DNA of 53,671 bases from assembly GCF_021298855.1 (NCBI RefSeq), contig NZ_JAJTHI010000072.1:1-53671 (forward strand), in the 5' to 3' direction. This DNA is from Gemmatimonas sp. (GTDB lineage Bacteria > Gemmatimonadota > Gemmatimonadetes > Gemmatimonadales > Gemmatimonadaceae). The translations under genes were made by a program, and so were the position numbers. Position 1 is the stretch's first letter; the number at the start of each line of letters is the position of its first letter. Under the pieces are notes generated by a model, which made no database searches, had not been told where the DNA came from, and saw nothing but the letters and a program-made list of their open reading frames with translations. Below, in pieces: positions 16,133 to 24,132 of this stretch.

Positions 16133-17959
16133 ATGTGTGGAATCGTAGGATACGTTGGTGATCGCGTGGCGACGCCCATGCTGATCGAAGGACTGAAGCG
16201 GCTCGAGTATCGCGGCTATGACTCGGCCGGCGTGGCGATCATGAACGGCAAGGGCGTGGAAACCCGCCGGGCGGCCGGCAAGATCGCCCGGCTCGAGTCG
16301 GTCATCGCGGCCAGTCCGCCGCACGGGACGCTGGGCATTGCCCATACCCGCTGGGCCACGCACGGGCCGCCAACGGAGAACAACGCGCATCCGCACGTGA
16401 GTCAGAACGGCAAGATTGCCGTGGTGCACAACGGCATCATCGAGAACGCCACGGTCCTCAAGGCGGGACTCGAGGCGCGCGGGTACGTGTTCAAGTCCGA
16501 CACCGACACGGAAGTGCTCGCGCATCTCATCGAAACCGCCTACGCCGGCAATCTCGAGGCCGCGGTCATCGAGGCGCTGCGTCAGGTCGATGGGACGTAC
16601 GGCATTGCCGTCATCAGCAGCGACGAGAAGGACAAGATGGTGGCGGCCCGCAAGGGCAGTCCGCTGCTCGTCGGCATCGGGGAAGGCGAGAACTTCATCG
16701 CGTCCGACGCCTCGGCCATCCTCTCGCACACGCGGCATGTCGTGTATCTCGACGATGGCGACATCGCCGTCGTGACGAAGGATGGCTACCGGGTGCTCGA
16801 TCTCGATTCCGTGATCCGGGAGAAGCCGGTCACCCGCATCGAATGGGACCTCGCGCAGATCGAGCGCGGCGGCTATCCGCACTTCATGCTCAAGGAGATC
16901 TTCGAGCAGCCCACCACGGTGGAGAACACCATGCGCGGGCGTCTCATTCTCGAGGAAGGCTTCTCCAAGCTTGGCGGGCTCAACATCTCCAAGGAAGACC
17001 TGCTCGCCGTCGACAACATCATCATCACCGCCTGCGGCACCAGCTGGCACTCGGCGCTCATTGGCGAGATGATGATCGAGGAGCTGTGCCGCATTCCCGT
17101 CGAGGTGGAGTACGCGTCGGAGTTCCGCTATCGCAACCCGATCGTCACGCCGCGCACGCTCTGCATCGTCATCTCGCAGTCGGGGGAAACGGCCGACACG
17201 CTGGCCGCCATGCGCGAGGCCAAGCGCCGCGGCGCCCGCACGCTGGGATTGGTGAACGTGGTGGGTTCCACCATTGCCCGTGAGGACGACGGCGGCATCT
17301 ACCTGCACGCCGGTCCCGAGATCGGCGTGGCCAGCACCAAGGCCTTCACCAGCCAGGTGGTGGCGCTGGCGCTCTTTACCCTCAAGCTCGCGCGCCTGCG
17401 CGACCTGAGCGTGGCGCGGGGCCGCGAGATTGCCCAGGCGCTGGCCAACCTGCCGGCGCAGATCCAGAGCATTCTCGATCGGGCCGAGGAGATCGAGGCG
17501 CTGGCCGAGGAGTTCAAGCGCGCGTCCAACTTCCTGTACCTCGGCCGTGGCTACAATTTCCCGGCGGCGCTGGAAGGGGCGCTCAAGCTCAAGGAAATCT
17601 CGTACATCCACGCCGAGGGCTATCCGGCGGCCGAGATGAAGCACGGCCCCATTGCCCTCATCGACGAGATGATGCCGGTGGTGTGCATCGCGCCGCACGA
17701 CGCGGTCTTCGACAAGATCACGTCGAACATCCAGGAGGTGAAGGCGCGCCGGGGCAAGGTCATTGCCATCACCACGCGCGACGAGCCCAGCCTGGCCGGC
17801 AAGATCGACTACGAGTTCCGCATCCCGGAGACGGTCGACCTGCTCAGCCCCATTCTGGCGAGCGTGCCATTGCAGCTGCTGGCGTACTACATCGCCGTGA
17901 AGCGCGGGTGCAACGTGGATCAGCCCCGCAACCTGGCCAAGTCGGTGACCGTGGAGTAG
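16133..17959 (+). CDS. glmS: glutamine-fructose-6-phosphate aminotransferase
   Basis: A 608-residue enzyme that makes glucosamine-6-phosphate from fructose-6-phosphate and glutamine, the first step to UDP-GlcNAc. The N-terminal Ntn glutaminase domain (about 1-240) starts MCGIVGYVG with catalytic Cys2 and has HTRWATHG. Two SIS sugar-isomerase domains follow, with ACGTSWHS, SQSGETADT, the GRGYNFPAALEGALKLKE block, and the C-terminal DQPRNLAKSVTVE. It lies 31 nt after glmM and ends before a strong terminator, so glmM-glmS form one unit. No glmS ribozyme was recognised upstream. Confidence 0.97.
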   Translation: MCGIVGYVGDRVATPMLIEGLKRLEYRGYDSAGVAIMNGKGVETRRAAGKIARLESVIAASPPHGTLGIAHTRWATHGPPTENNAHPHVSQNGKIAVVHNGIIENATVLKAGLEARGYVFKSDTDTEVLAHLIETAYAGNLEAAVIEALRQVDGTYGIAVISSDEKDKMVAARKGSPLLVGIGEGENFIASDASAILSHTRHVVYLDDGDIAVVTKDGYRVLDLDSVIREKPVTRIEWDLAQIERGGYPHFMLKEIFEQPTTVENTMRGRLILEEGFSKLGGLNISKEDLLAVDNIIITACGTSWHSALIGEMMIEELCRIPVEVEYASEFRYRNPIVTPRTLCIVISQSGETADTLAAMREAKRRGARTLGLVNVVGSTIAREDDGGIYLHAGPEIGVASTKAFTSQVVALALFTLKLARLRDLSVARGREIAQALANLPAQIQSILDRAEEIEALAEEFKRASNFLYLGRGYNFPAALEGALKLKEISYIHAEGYPAAEMKHGPIALIDEMMPVVCIAPHDAVFDKITSNIQEVKARRGKVIAITTRDEPSLAGKIDYEFRIPETVDLLSPILASVPLQLLAYYIAVKRGCNVDQPRNLAKSVTVE

Positions 17960-18020
17960 AGCCCCGGACCACGGGGCACTGCCCCGGGGAGCCGGTCGAA
18001 GATCTCGGAGGGAAGGGTGA

Positions 18021-18050
18021 AGGGGGGCATCGCGTGATGCCCCCCTTCTT
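18021..18050 (+). terminator. rho-independent terminator after glmS
   Basis: GGGGGGCATC (18022-18031) pairs perfectly with GATGCCCCCC (18036-18045) around the loop GCGT, followed by TTCTT. It ends the glmM-glmS unit before prfC. Confidence 0.85.
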
Positions 18051-18120
18051 CCGTCCCCCCTGTCCCCATCCTCCTGCTGCCACAGGCCATCGACCGCGGC
18101 TGCCGGTTGCTCCCCCTCAC

Positions 18121-18126
18121 TATCTT
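18121..18126 (+). promoter_or_regulatory. -10-like hexamer upstream of prfC
   Basis: TATCTT ends 6 nt before the ATG at 18133, placing a predicted start of transcription on the A of the ATG. AGGAAG lies between them, so either a leaderless mRNA starts here or a more distant promoter uses AGGAAG as ribosome binding site. Confidence 0.4.
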
Positions 18127-18132
18127 AGGAAG

Positions 18133-19779
18133 ATGTCCGACAGCCCCCCCGACATCGTCTCCACCGAAGCCGCTGCCACCGCGCCGCTCGATCATTCCCG
18201 CCTCGCGCGGGAGATTGCCCGCCGTCGCACGTTCGCGATCATTTCGCACCCCGACGCCGGCAAGACCACCCTCACCGAGAAGCTGCTGCTGTACGGTGGG
18301 GCCATCCACCTTGCGGGTTCGGTGAAGGCGCGGCGCGCCACGCGGCACGCGACGTCGGACTGGATGAAGCTCGAGCAGGAGCGCGGCATCTCCGTCACCA
18401 GTTCGGTGCTCCAGTTCGAGTTTCTCGGGTATCAGCTCAACCTGCTCGACACCCCGGGGCACGAGGACTTTTCCGAAGACACCTACCGCACACTCGTGGC
18501 CGCCGACAGCGCCATCATGCTGCTCGACAATCGCCGCGGGGTGGAAGAACGCACCCGGCAGCTGTTCGACGTGTGCAAGATGCGGCGGACGCCCATCTTC
18601 ACGCTGGTCAACAAGTGCGACCGTCATGGTGAGGACCCGCTCAAGCTCATCCAGGATGTCGAGGCGGATCTTGGCATCGACTGCTACGCGGCCACGTGGC
18701 CGGTGTTCGAGAACGACGTGTTCGTGGGCGTGTACGATCGGCTCAAGCGCGAGGTGCACCTGTTTGAGCGCAGCGGTGATCGCGGTGCCACGCGGGCCGA
18801 CGATACCATCGTGAGCATCGATGATCCCGCGCTGCTCGACGCGATGGGCGAGAGCGCGTTCGATCGCCTCATGCAGGACATCGAGCTGCTCGACGCCGCG
18901 GGACACGAGTACGAGCATGCCCGCGTCATCGATGGCTCACTCACCCCCGTGTTCTTCGGATCGGCCCTCACCAACTTCGGCATCGAGCCCTTCCTGCGTG
19001 AGTTCCTCGAGCTGGCGCCGTCACCCGGGCCGCGGGAGTCGAGCGTGGGCCCCATCGATCCGGCGCGTACGGACTTCACCGGGTTCGTGTTCAAGATCCA
19101 GGCGAATATGGACCCGAAGCACCGCGATCGGGTGGCCTTCCTGCGCGTGGTCAGCGGGCACTTCGAAGCCAACATGCAGGTGCTGCACCAGCGGTCGGGC
19201 AAACCCATTCGCCTCGCGGCCCCGCAGCAGTTCATGGCGCGCGACCGCGTGGCCATCGAGGAGGCGTGGCCTGGTGACGTGATCGGCGTCATGGATCGTG
19301 GCAACCTGCGCATCGGGGACACGCTGGGCGGCGACGGCAAGATGGAGTTTCAGGGCATTCCGCGATTCGCACCGGAGCACTTTGCGCGCGCCATGCCGGC
19401 CGACCCGATGAAGCGCAAGCAGTTCGACCAGGGGCTACGTCAGCTCACCGAGGAAGGCGCCGCGCAGGTGTTCTACGCGGAAACCAGCGCCGGGGCACAG
19501 CCCATCGTGGGGGCCGTGGGGCAGCTCCAGTTCGACGTCATGGCGTTCCGCCTCGAGTACGAGTATTCGGCGCCCTGCAAGTTCGAAAAGATGAGCTACC
19601 GCTGGCCCCGCTGGCTCACCGGGCCCAAGGCCGATGTCGAGCGCGTGGCGACCGGTCTCGGGCGCATGAAGGTGTACGATCACAAGGGGGCGATCGTCGT
19701 GCTCTTCCAGGATCAGTGGGCGCTGCGGCGCGCCTTGCAGCACGAGACGAATGTGCAGTTCCATGAGACGGCGCCGTGA
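18133..19779 (+). CDS. prfC: peptide chain release factor 3
   Basis: A 548-residue translational GTPase that recycles RF1/RF2 after termination. G1 is SHPDAGKTT, the switch region is in LEQERGISVTSSV, G3 is DTPGHEDFSEDTYR (RF3-specific), and G4 is NKCD. The RF3-type C-terminal domain contains IVGAVGQLQFDVMAFRLEYEY. It has about 20 more N-terminal residues than E. coli RF3, low in complexity. It stands alone between the glmS terminator and the repeat element at 19811. Confidence 0.95.
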   Translation: MSDSPPDIVSTEAAATAPLDHSRLAREIARRRTFAIISHPDAGKTTLTEKLLLYGGAIHLAGSVKARRATRHATSDWMKLEQERGISVTSSVLQFEFLGYQLNLLDTPGHEDFSEDTYRTLVAADSAIMLLDNRRGVEERTRQLFDVCKMRRTPIFTLVNKCDRHGEDPLKLIQDVEADLGIDCYAATWPVFENDVFVGVYDRLKREVHLFERSGDRGATRADDTIVSIDDPALLDAMGESAFDRLMQDIELLDAAGHEYEHARVIDGSLTPVFFGSALTNFGIEPFLREFLELAPSPGPRESSVGPIDPARTDFTGFVFKIQANMDPKHRDRVAFLRVVSGHFEANMQVLHQRSGKPIRLAAPQQFMARDRVAIEEAWPGDVIGVMDRGNLRIGDTLGGDGKMEFQGIPRFAPEHFARAMPADPMKRKQFDQGLRQLTEEGAAQVFYAETSAGAQPIVGAVGQLQFDVMAFRLEYEYSAPCKFEKMSYRWPRWLTGPKADVERVATGLGRMKVYDHKGAIVVLFQDQWALRRALQHETNVQFHETAP

Positions 19780-19810
19780 GGGCAGGCGGCTCGCGGGATT
19801 GAGGGGCGTT

Positions 19811-20023
19811 CAACGGCAAACCGCAGGCGGCAGACGGCAGGAACTACAGCACGCAGTCGGGAGAAATGTGGTAGAACAACTCGGGAGCCGGCGCTTCGCG
19901 CGGCTCCCGGTATCCCTACCACAAAGGGAATCGGGGGCGCCGCGCTGCGGTCGCCCCCGTTTAGTTCTACAGAATTCCTGCGCGCTGCGTGCTGTAGTTC
20001 CTGCCGTCTGCCGTCTGCCGTTC
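19811..20023. repeat. 213-bp intergenic palindromic element with nested hairpins (family A)
   Basis: The outer arms 19828-19855 and 19986-20013 are a perfect 28-nt inverted repeat made of GGCAGAC heptads plus GGAACTACAGCACGCA. Inside are hairpin 1 (19882-19889/19902-19909), closed further by 19867-19874/19916-19923, and hairpin 2 (19932-19939/19952-19959). GTAGAAC at 19871-19877 can also pair with GTTCTAC at 19964-19970, which competes with the outer stem of hairpin 1. It lies between the convergent stops of prfC and the gene at 20044. A relative is at 1-110. No coding potential is seen. Confidence 0.85.
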
Positions 20024-20043
20024 ACCAAGCCAGCCCACGCCCC

Positions 20044-21594
20044 TCACTTGCCTATCGTGTCGATCTGCCGCCCCACGTGACCAATCACGAAGCCGCCATC
20101 TTCCGTGCTGGCGAAGTAGATGCGCAGGCAGGTGGCCGGATTGCTCCCCTTGCGCAGCTGATCGGCGCACTCGACCTCGCGATCGCCATCCCGAAACACG
20201 TAGGGGGTCTTGCGCGAGGGATCGCTGGGACCGGGTGAGTAATCCACCCCCAAATCGGCAAAGACTTCGCCCAGGGGACGACCCAGGGCACGGTCCTGCC
20301 GACGGCGACCCACTTCGCCCAGCGCCTTCAGGTACGACCAGGCCGTGTCGGGATCAGGGAACTCCGATTCCTTCGACGACGTGAACGCCGACGGAAGAAT
20401 GCGGATGGCGTCGCCGTACAGGGCCTGCGCACGCTCCACCGCCTCCAGCACCGACTGCGGGGCGTCGCTGGCCGGCTTCGCGATGGGCTGGCGCTCCTTG
20501 TGGGCGGCGAGCGTCGTGCGCAGCGCACGCGCCGAGGCGCGCTCCTGGTCGAGCTGCTGCCGTGTCTCGGAGAGACGCTCCCGCGTGCGACTCAACTCCC
20601 CTTCGGCGGCCCGGACCGCCTCTTCGAGCTGGCGCACGATGCCGATCAGCCGCCCCTTGTCCATCTCGACACCCGACTCCGCCGCAGCCAACGCCTCGGT
20701 GGCATCGGGCCGCGCGCCGTAGGACGCCGCGCGCAGGTCGCGCAACGTGTCGGCGATGGCGGGATCGGAGAAGGGACGCTGCACCGACACTTCGGCCAGC
20801 CGCTGCACGAGGCGACGACGTTCGCCCGGAAGCGCCAGCGCCCGGGCCAGCACGAGCGGATGCTGGAACGGATCCGATTCGAGCGTGAAGCCGGGCAGGT
20901 AGGCGCGTGCCGATCCGAGAAAGACCGAGCGCGCATGGCCCCCCACGGCATCGGACAGCGCGAACGTATCGGAGTGGCGCAGCTGGAAGCACAGCCCCAG
21001 CCCGAACATCTCGGCCGCAAACTGCTCGGGTGGCAGGACGTAGCCACCGTCCGGCAGTTCGGTGAGCAGCAGCACCGGCATGGTGCGCGCCGGATCGCAG
21101 AGTACGAAGCGCACGAAGGCGTCGAGCGTGCCAGCCTCGAGCTGCGTGGGGACGCGCTGCAGCGGCCCGTCGTTCGAAACCAGGGTGAACGCCGCGTCGA
21201 GCTCACTCAGCAGCCGCGGCGGGCGCACTGGCGGGGGCGCCCCGTTGGGTGCCCCCCCTTCCGTGCCCACGCGAATGTTCACCTGCCGCTGCTGGGTGCC
21301 GGAGGCCGACGTCGTGACCACATAGGTCACATGCGTGGACCACTGCAGCGAACGGTCGAGGGGATCGGGCGCGTGCACCACGATGTCGGCCAGCGCCGAG
21401 CCCTCGTGCCGATACGGCGCCCAGCGGAGAATGCGCCCACCGTCGAGCGTGTGATTCGAGGGCGTGTCCCAACTGAGCCGCTGGCCCTGATCCAACCCCA
21501 GCCACGCGACACACGCGGCAAGGAAGGCCGAGTCGGCATCGGTCGCCGCGTGGCGCGGCGTCAAATCGAAATGAAGCGCAAGACGTGGGTGCAC
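20044..21594 (-). CDS. orphan three-part protein with central coiled coil
   Basis: A 516-residue protein read from GTG 21594; the frame stays open further upstream but would run across dtd. Residues 1-300 form an alpha/beta-looking domain with distinctive blocks (LPDGGYVLPPEQFAAEMFGL, VFLGSARAYLPGFTLESDPF, QHPLVLARAL). Residues 308-368 are a charged coiled coil. Residues 405-516 form a compact C-terminal domain ending CLRIYF...GGFVIGHVGRQID, which recalls RelE/ParE-fold toxin tails. There is no signal peptide, membrane helix or nucleotide-binding motif. It stands alone, divergent from dtd by 91 nt and convergent with prfC across the palindromic element. I do not recognise the family. Confidence 0.75.
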   Translation of the reverse strand: MHPRLALHFDLTPRHAATDADSAFLAACVAWLGLDQGQRLSWDTPSNHTLDGGRILRWAPYRHEGSALADIVVHAPDPLDRSLQWSTHVTYVVTTSASGTQQRQVNIRVGTEGGAPNGAPPPVRPPRLLSELDAAFTLVSNDGPLQRVPTQLEAGTLDAFVRFVLCDPARTMPVLLLTELPDGGYVLPPEQFAAEMFGLGLCFQLRHSDTFALSDAVGGHARSVFLGSARAYLPGFTLESDPFQHPLVLARALALPGERRRLVQRLAEVSVQRPFSDPAIADTLRDLRAASYGARPDATEALAAAESGVEMDKGRLIGIVRQLEEAVRAAEGELSRTRERLSETRQQLDQERASARALRTTLAAHKERQPIAKPASDAPQSVLEAVERAQALYGDAIRILPSAFTSSKESEFPDPDTAWSYLKALGEVGRRRQDRALGRPLGEVFADLGVDYSPGPSDPSRKTPYVFRDGDREVECADQLRKGSNPATCLRIYFASTEDGGFVIGHVGRQIDTIGK

Positions 21595-21685
21595 GGGTCT
21601 GTTGATTTGCTTTGTCTCGATGGTCGGGCGGCGCGTGTTCGTCCAGCGGCTTTCGCGACGTGACCAGGGAGCCAATCTTGTTGCT

Positions 21686-22165
21686 ATGCGAATACTGCTC
21701 CAACGCGTAAAACGCGCCGAAGTCCGCATTCGTGAGGGGTCGGACGGAGGGCCGCGCGAGCGACTCGCCGGGCGAATCGATGGCGGGTACCTGCTGCTGG
21801 TCGGCTTCACGCACTCGGACACCGATCGGGAGATCGAGTGGATGACCGAGAAGATTCTCACGTTGCGTCTGTTTCCAGACCACGAAGAGAAACTTAACCA
21901 TGACATCGGGGAGCAGGGCGGCGCCCTGTTGGTCGTGTCACAGTTCACGCTCTACGGCGACACCCGCAAAGGGCGCCGACCCAGCTTTGTGGATGCGGCA
22001 AAACCAGATGCTGCCGCACCACTATATAACCGTTTCGTAATGCGATTGAAACAGCGAGGGGTGCACGTGGAGACCGGGGAGTTCGGTGCCATGATGGACG
22101 TCGAACTGGTCAATGACGGCCCCGTCACGTTCTGGCTGGAACGGGAGGCCGACTCCACCCGCTGA
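21686..22165 (+). CDS. dtd: D-aminoacyl-tRNA deacylase
   Basis: A 159-residue DTD that hydrolyses D-amino acids from mischarged tRNA. The two active-site motifs are intact: SQFTLYGD in the middle and NDGPVTFWLE near the C-terminus (the cross-subunit cis Gly-Pro). The N-terminal MRILLQRVKRAEV is typical, so ATG 21686 is chosen over an upstream reading from 21602. AATCTT lies 6 nt upstream of the ATG. The gene is divergent from the orphan protein and convergent with metZ; 22166-22261 shows no clear feature. Confidence 0.96.
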   Translation: MRILLQRVKRAEVRIREGSDGGPRERLAGRIDGGYLLLVGFTHSDTDREIEWMTEKILTLRLFPDHEEKLNHDIGEQGGALLVVSQFTLYGDTRKGRRPSFVDAAKPDAAAPLYNRFVMRLKQRGVHVETGEFGAMMDVELVNDGPVTFWLEREADSTR

Positions 22166-22261
22166 CGTACAGGGCCGCCGAACTCAGCTATATCCTACAC
22201 CCTGAACGGCAGCATGCACAGCCTGCAGTGGCAAGAAGCGATTCTCGTTAAGCCGAGTGGC

Positions 22262-23464
22262 TCAGTCGGCGAGCGCCTGCTCCAGATCGTCGATGATGTC
22301 ACCCACATGTTCGAGCCCCACGCTGATGCGAATGAGACCATCGGTGATCGCCACGGCCGCGCGTTCTGCACCCGTGAGCTTGCTGTGTGTCGTGGATGCC
22401 GGGTGTGTGACGATCGTCCGGGTGTCCCCGAGATTGGCGGAATGGGAGGCCAGGCGCAGGCGATCGAGAAAACGCCCGCTGCGGGAGAGCCCACCGGCCA
22501 GTTCGAGCACCACGATCCCGCCCCCCTGTGTCATCTGGCGCCGCGCGAGCTCGTGCTGCGGGTGTGACGGCAGGTACGGGTAGCGCACCGCCTGCACGGC
22601 CGGATGGCCTTCGAAATGCCGGGCCACCGCCAACGCGTTGCTGCAGTGCCGGTCCATGCGCACCGCCAGGGTTTCCAGCGATTTGGAAAGCATCCAGGCA
22701 TTGAACGCGCTCATGGCCGGCCCGGTATGCCGGGCAAAGAACCGGCAGTCGGCCATGAACGACCGATCGCCCACGATCACGCCGCCCAGCGCGCGCCCCT
22801 GTCCGTCCATGTATTTCGTCGCCGAGTGAATCACGGCGGTGGCACCGTGCGTGAGCGGACGCTGCAGGTAGGGTGTGGCAAAGCAGTTGTCGACCACGAG
22901 CGGGATTCCCCGCGCGCGCGCGAGCGATCCCAGCCAGGCGAGGTCCACCAGCTCGAGTCCCGGGTTCGACGGCGTCTCCACGTAGATGAGCTTCGTGGTG
23001 GGGCGCAGCAACCGCTCCCAGCTGGCCGGATCGGCGATGTCGGCGTAATCGCTCGTCACCCCCCACTTGGGAAGGACACGTGTGAACAGCTGGTGCGTGC
23101 TGCCGAAGATGGCGCGGGCCGACAGGACATGATCGCCGCTCGCGACGTGGGCGGCGATCGCCGTGAACACGGCCGACATCCCCGAGGCGGTGGCCACCCC
23201 GTCCTCGCCCCCCTCCAGCAGGCACACCTTGTTCACGAACTCGTCGGTGTTCGGATTGGCATAGCGGCTGTAGATGTTGCCGCTCATCTCCTCCGCAAAC
23301 AGCGCGCGCGCATGCTCGGCATCGTCGAAGCGGAAGCTCGAGGTGAGGTACAGCGGCACCGAGTGTTCGCGCGCCGGCGTCACCGGTGCCTGCGCGCGAA
23401 TGGCCAGCGTTTCGAAATGGGCAGCCGCCGGGCTGCCGGAGCCGCTCGAGGAGGTGTCGGACAT
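22262..23464 (-). CDS. metZ: O-succinylhomoserine sulfhydrylase-type PLP enzyme
   Basis: A 400-residue Cys/Met metabolism PLP enzyme. Seen: SGNIYSRYANPNTDEF (MetZ-like), VETPSNPGLELVDL, the cofactor Asp in LVVDNCFATPYLQ, Schiff-base Lys217 in HSATKYMDGQGRALGG, and the C-terminal SHSANLGDTRTIVTHPASTTH. The DGQGR loop and ANLGDT(R)T block fit sulfhydrylase (MetZ) enzymes that make homocysteine from activated homoserine. ATG 23464 is preferred to the extension to 23512, which would cross the maf promoter region. With the enzyme at 12452 it suggests both direct sulfhydrylation and trans-sulfuration. Confidence 0.9.
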   Translation of the reverse strand: MSDTSSSGSGSPAAAHFETLAIRAQAPVTPAREHSVPLYLTSSFRFDDAEHARALFAEEMSGNIYSRYANPNTDEFVNKVCLLEGGEDGVATASGMSAVFTAIAAHVASGDHVLSARAIFGSTHQLFTRVLPKWGVTSDYADIADPASWERLLRPTTKLIYVETPSNPGLELVDLAWLGSLARARGIPLVVDNCFATPYLQRPLTHGATAVIHSATKYMDGQGRALGGVIVGDRSFMADCRFFARHTGPAMSAFNAWMLSKSLETLAVRMDRHCSNALAVARHFEGHPAVQAVRYPYLPSHPQHELARRQMTQGGGIVVLELAGGLSRSGRFLDRLRLASHSANLGDTRTIVTHPASTTHSKLTGAERAAVAITDGLIRISVGLEHVGDIIDDLEQALAD

Positions 23465-23484
23465 GGCGAGGGGGAAGAGAGACA

Positions 23485-23498
23485 CGGTAAACTTACCG
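23485..23498. promoter_or_regulatory. CGGTAA-AC-TTACCG palindrome between metZ and maf
   Basis: A 14-bp near-perfect palindrome in the 35-nt divergent gap. On the plus strand it contains TAAACT (23488-23493), 6 nt before the maf ATG. On the minus strand TAAGTT is present facing metZ. It could be a shared -10 region for two divergent transcripts or an operator. Confidence 0.45.
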
Positions 23499-23499
23499 C

Positions 23500-24111
23500 A
23501 TGACTTCGCCAAACCGGACGCCCGTGCACGTCATCCTGGCTTCGCAATCTCCGCGCCGGCGGGAACTGCTGTCGCAGATCGGCATCGTCCACGACGTACG
23601 GCCGGCCGATATCGATGAGTCGGTGTGGCCCGGCGAGGAGCCGGTGGCGCACGCGGAACGGCTGGCCTGTACGAAGGCGCACACCCTGGCCCTCCAGCAC
23701 CCCGACGCCGTGGTCATCGGCAGCGACACCATCGTGGTCATCGACGGCGCCATTCTGGGCAAGCCGGCGGACGCCAGCGAGGCGGTGGCCATGCTCGAGC
23801 GTCTGTCGGGGCGCGAGCATACCGTGGTCACCGCCGTGGCCGTGGCACACGAGGGGCGTACCCTCTCGGGCGTCGAGGCCGTGACGGTGCGCTTCCGCCC
23901 GCTCACGCGCCAGCAGATCACGCAGTACGTCGCCACCGGCGAGCCCATGGACAAGGCCGGTGCCTATGGCATTCAGGGCTTCGGTGCCACGCTGGTCGAA
24001 CGCATTCACGGCGACTACTTCGCCGTCATGGGACTGCCGCTCGGTCGCCTCGTGGGGCTCATTCGCGAACTTGGCTACGAATACGCGTTCGGGCCGGTGT
24101 GTGTGTCGTAG
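23500..24111 (+). CDS. maf: Maf-like nucleotide pyrophosphatase
   Basis: A 203-residue septum-formation Maf homologue, a pyrophosphatase acting on dTTP/UTP or modified nucleotides. Signatures: ILASQSPRRRELLSQIG at the N-terminus, VIGSDTIVVIDGAILGKP, the Maf Lys/Glu region RLSGREHTVVTAVAV, and DKAGAYGIQGFGATLVERIHGDYFAVMGLPL. DKAGAYGIQG fits the YhdE (dTTP/UTP) subgroup. It is convergent with the glycosyltransferase gene, 21 nt away. Confidence 0.95.
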   Translation: MTSPNRTPVHVILASQSPRRRELLSQIGIVHDVRPADIDESVWPGEEPVAHAERLACTKAHTLALQHPDAVVIGSDTIVVIDGAILGKPADASEAVAMLERLSGREHTVVTAVAVAHEGRTLSGVEAVTVRFRPLTRQQITQYVATGEPMDKAGAYGIQGFGATLVERIHGDYFAVMGLPLGRLVGLIRELGYEYAFGPVCVS

Positions 24112-24132
24112 GCGCTGGCCACCACGGGCCCA

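Noticed and set aside
21595..21948. N-terminal extension of the orphan protein across dtd
   Set aside because: The extra residues are Ser/Arg-rich antisense of dtd, which is intact; GTG 21594 is a better start.
22248..22275. tRNA-like GCCGAGTGGCTCAGTCGGCG string
   Set aside because: It resembles a D-arm, but no acceptor stem, anticodon arm or T-arm can be formed around it, and it overlaps the metZ stop.
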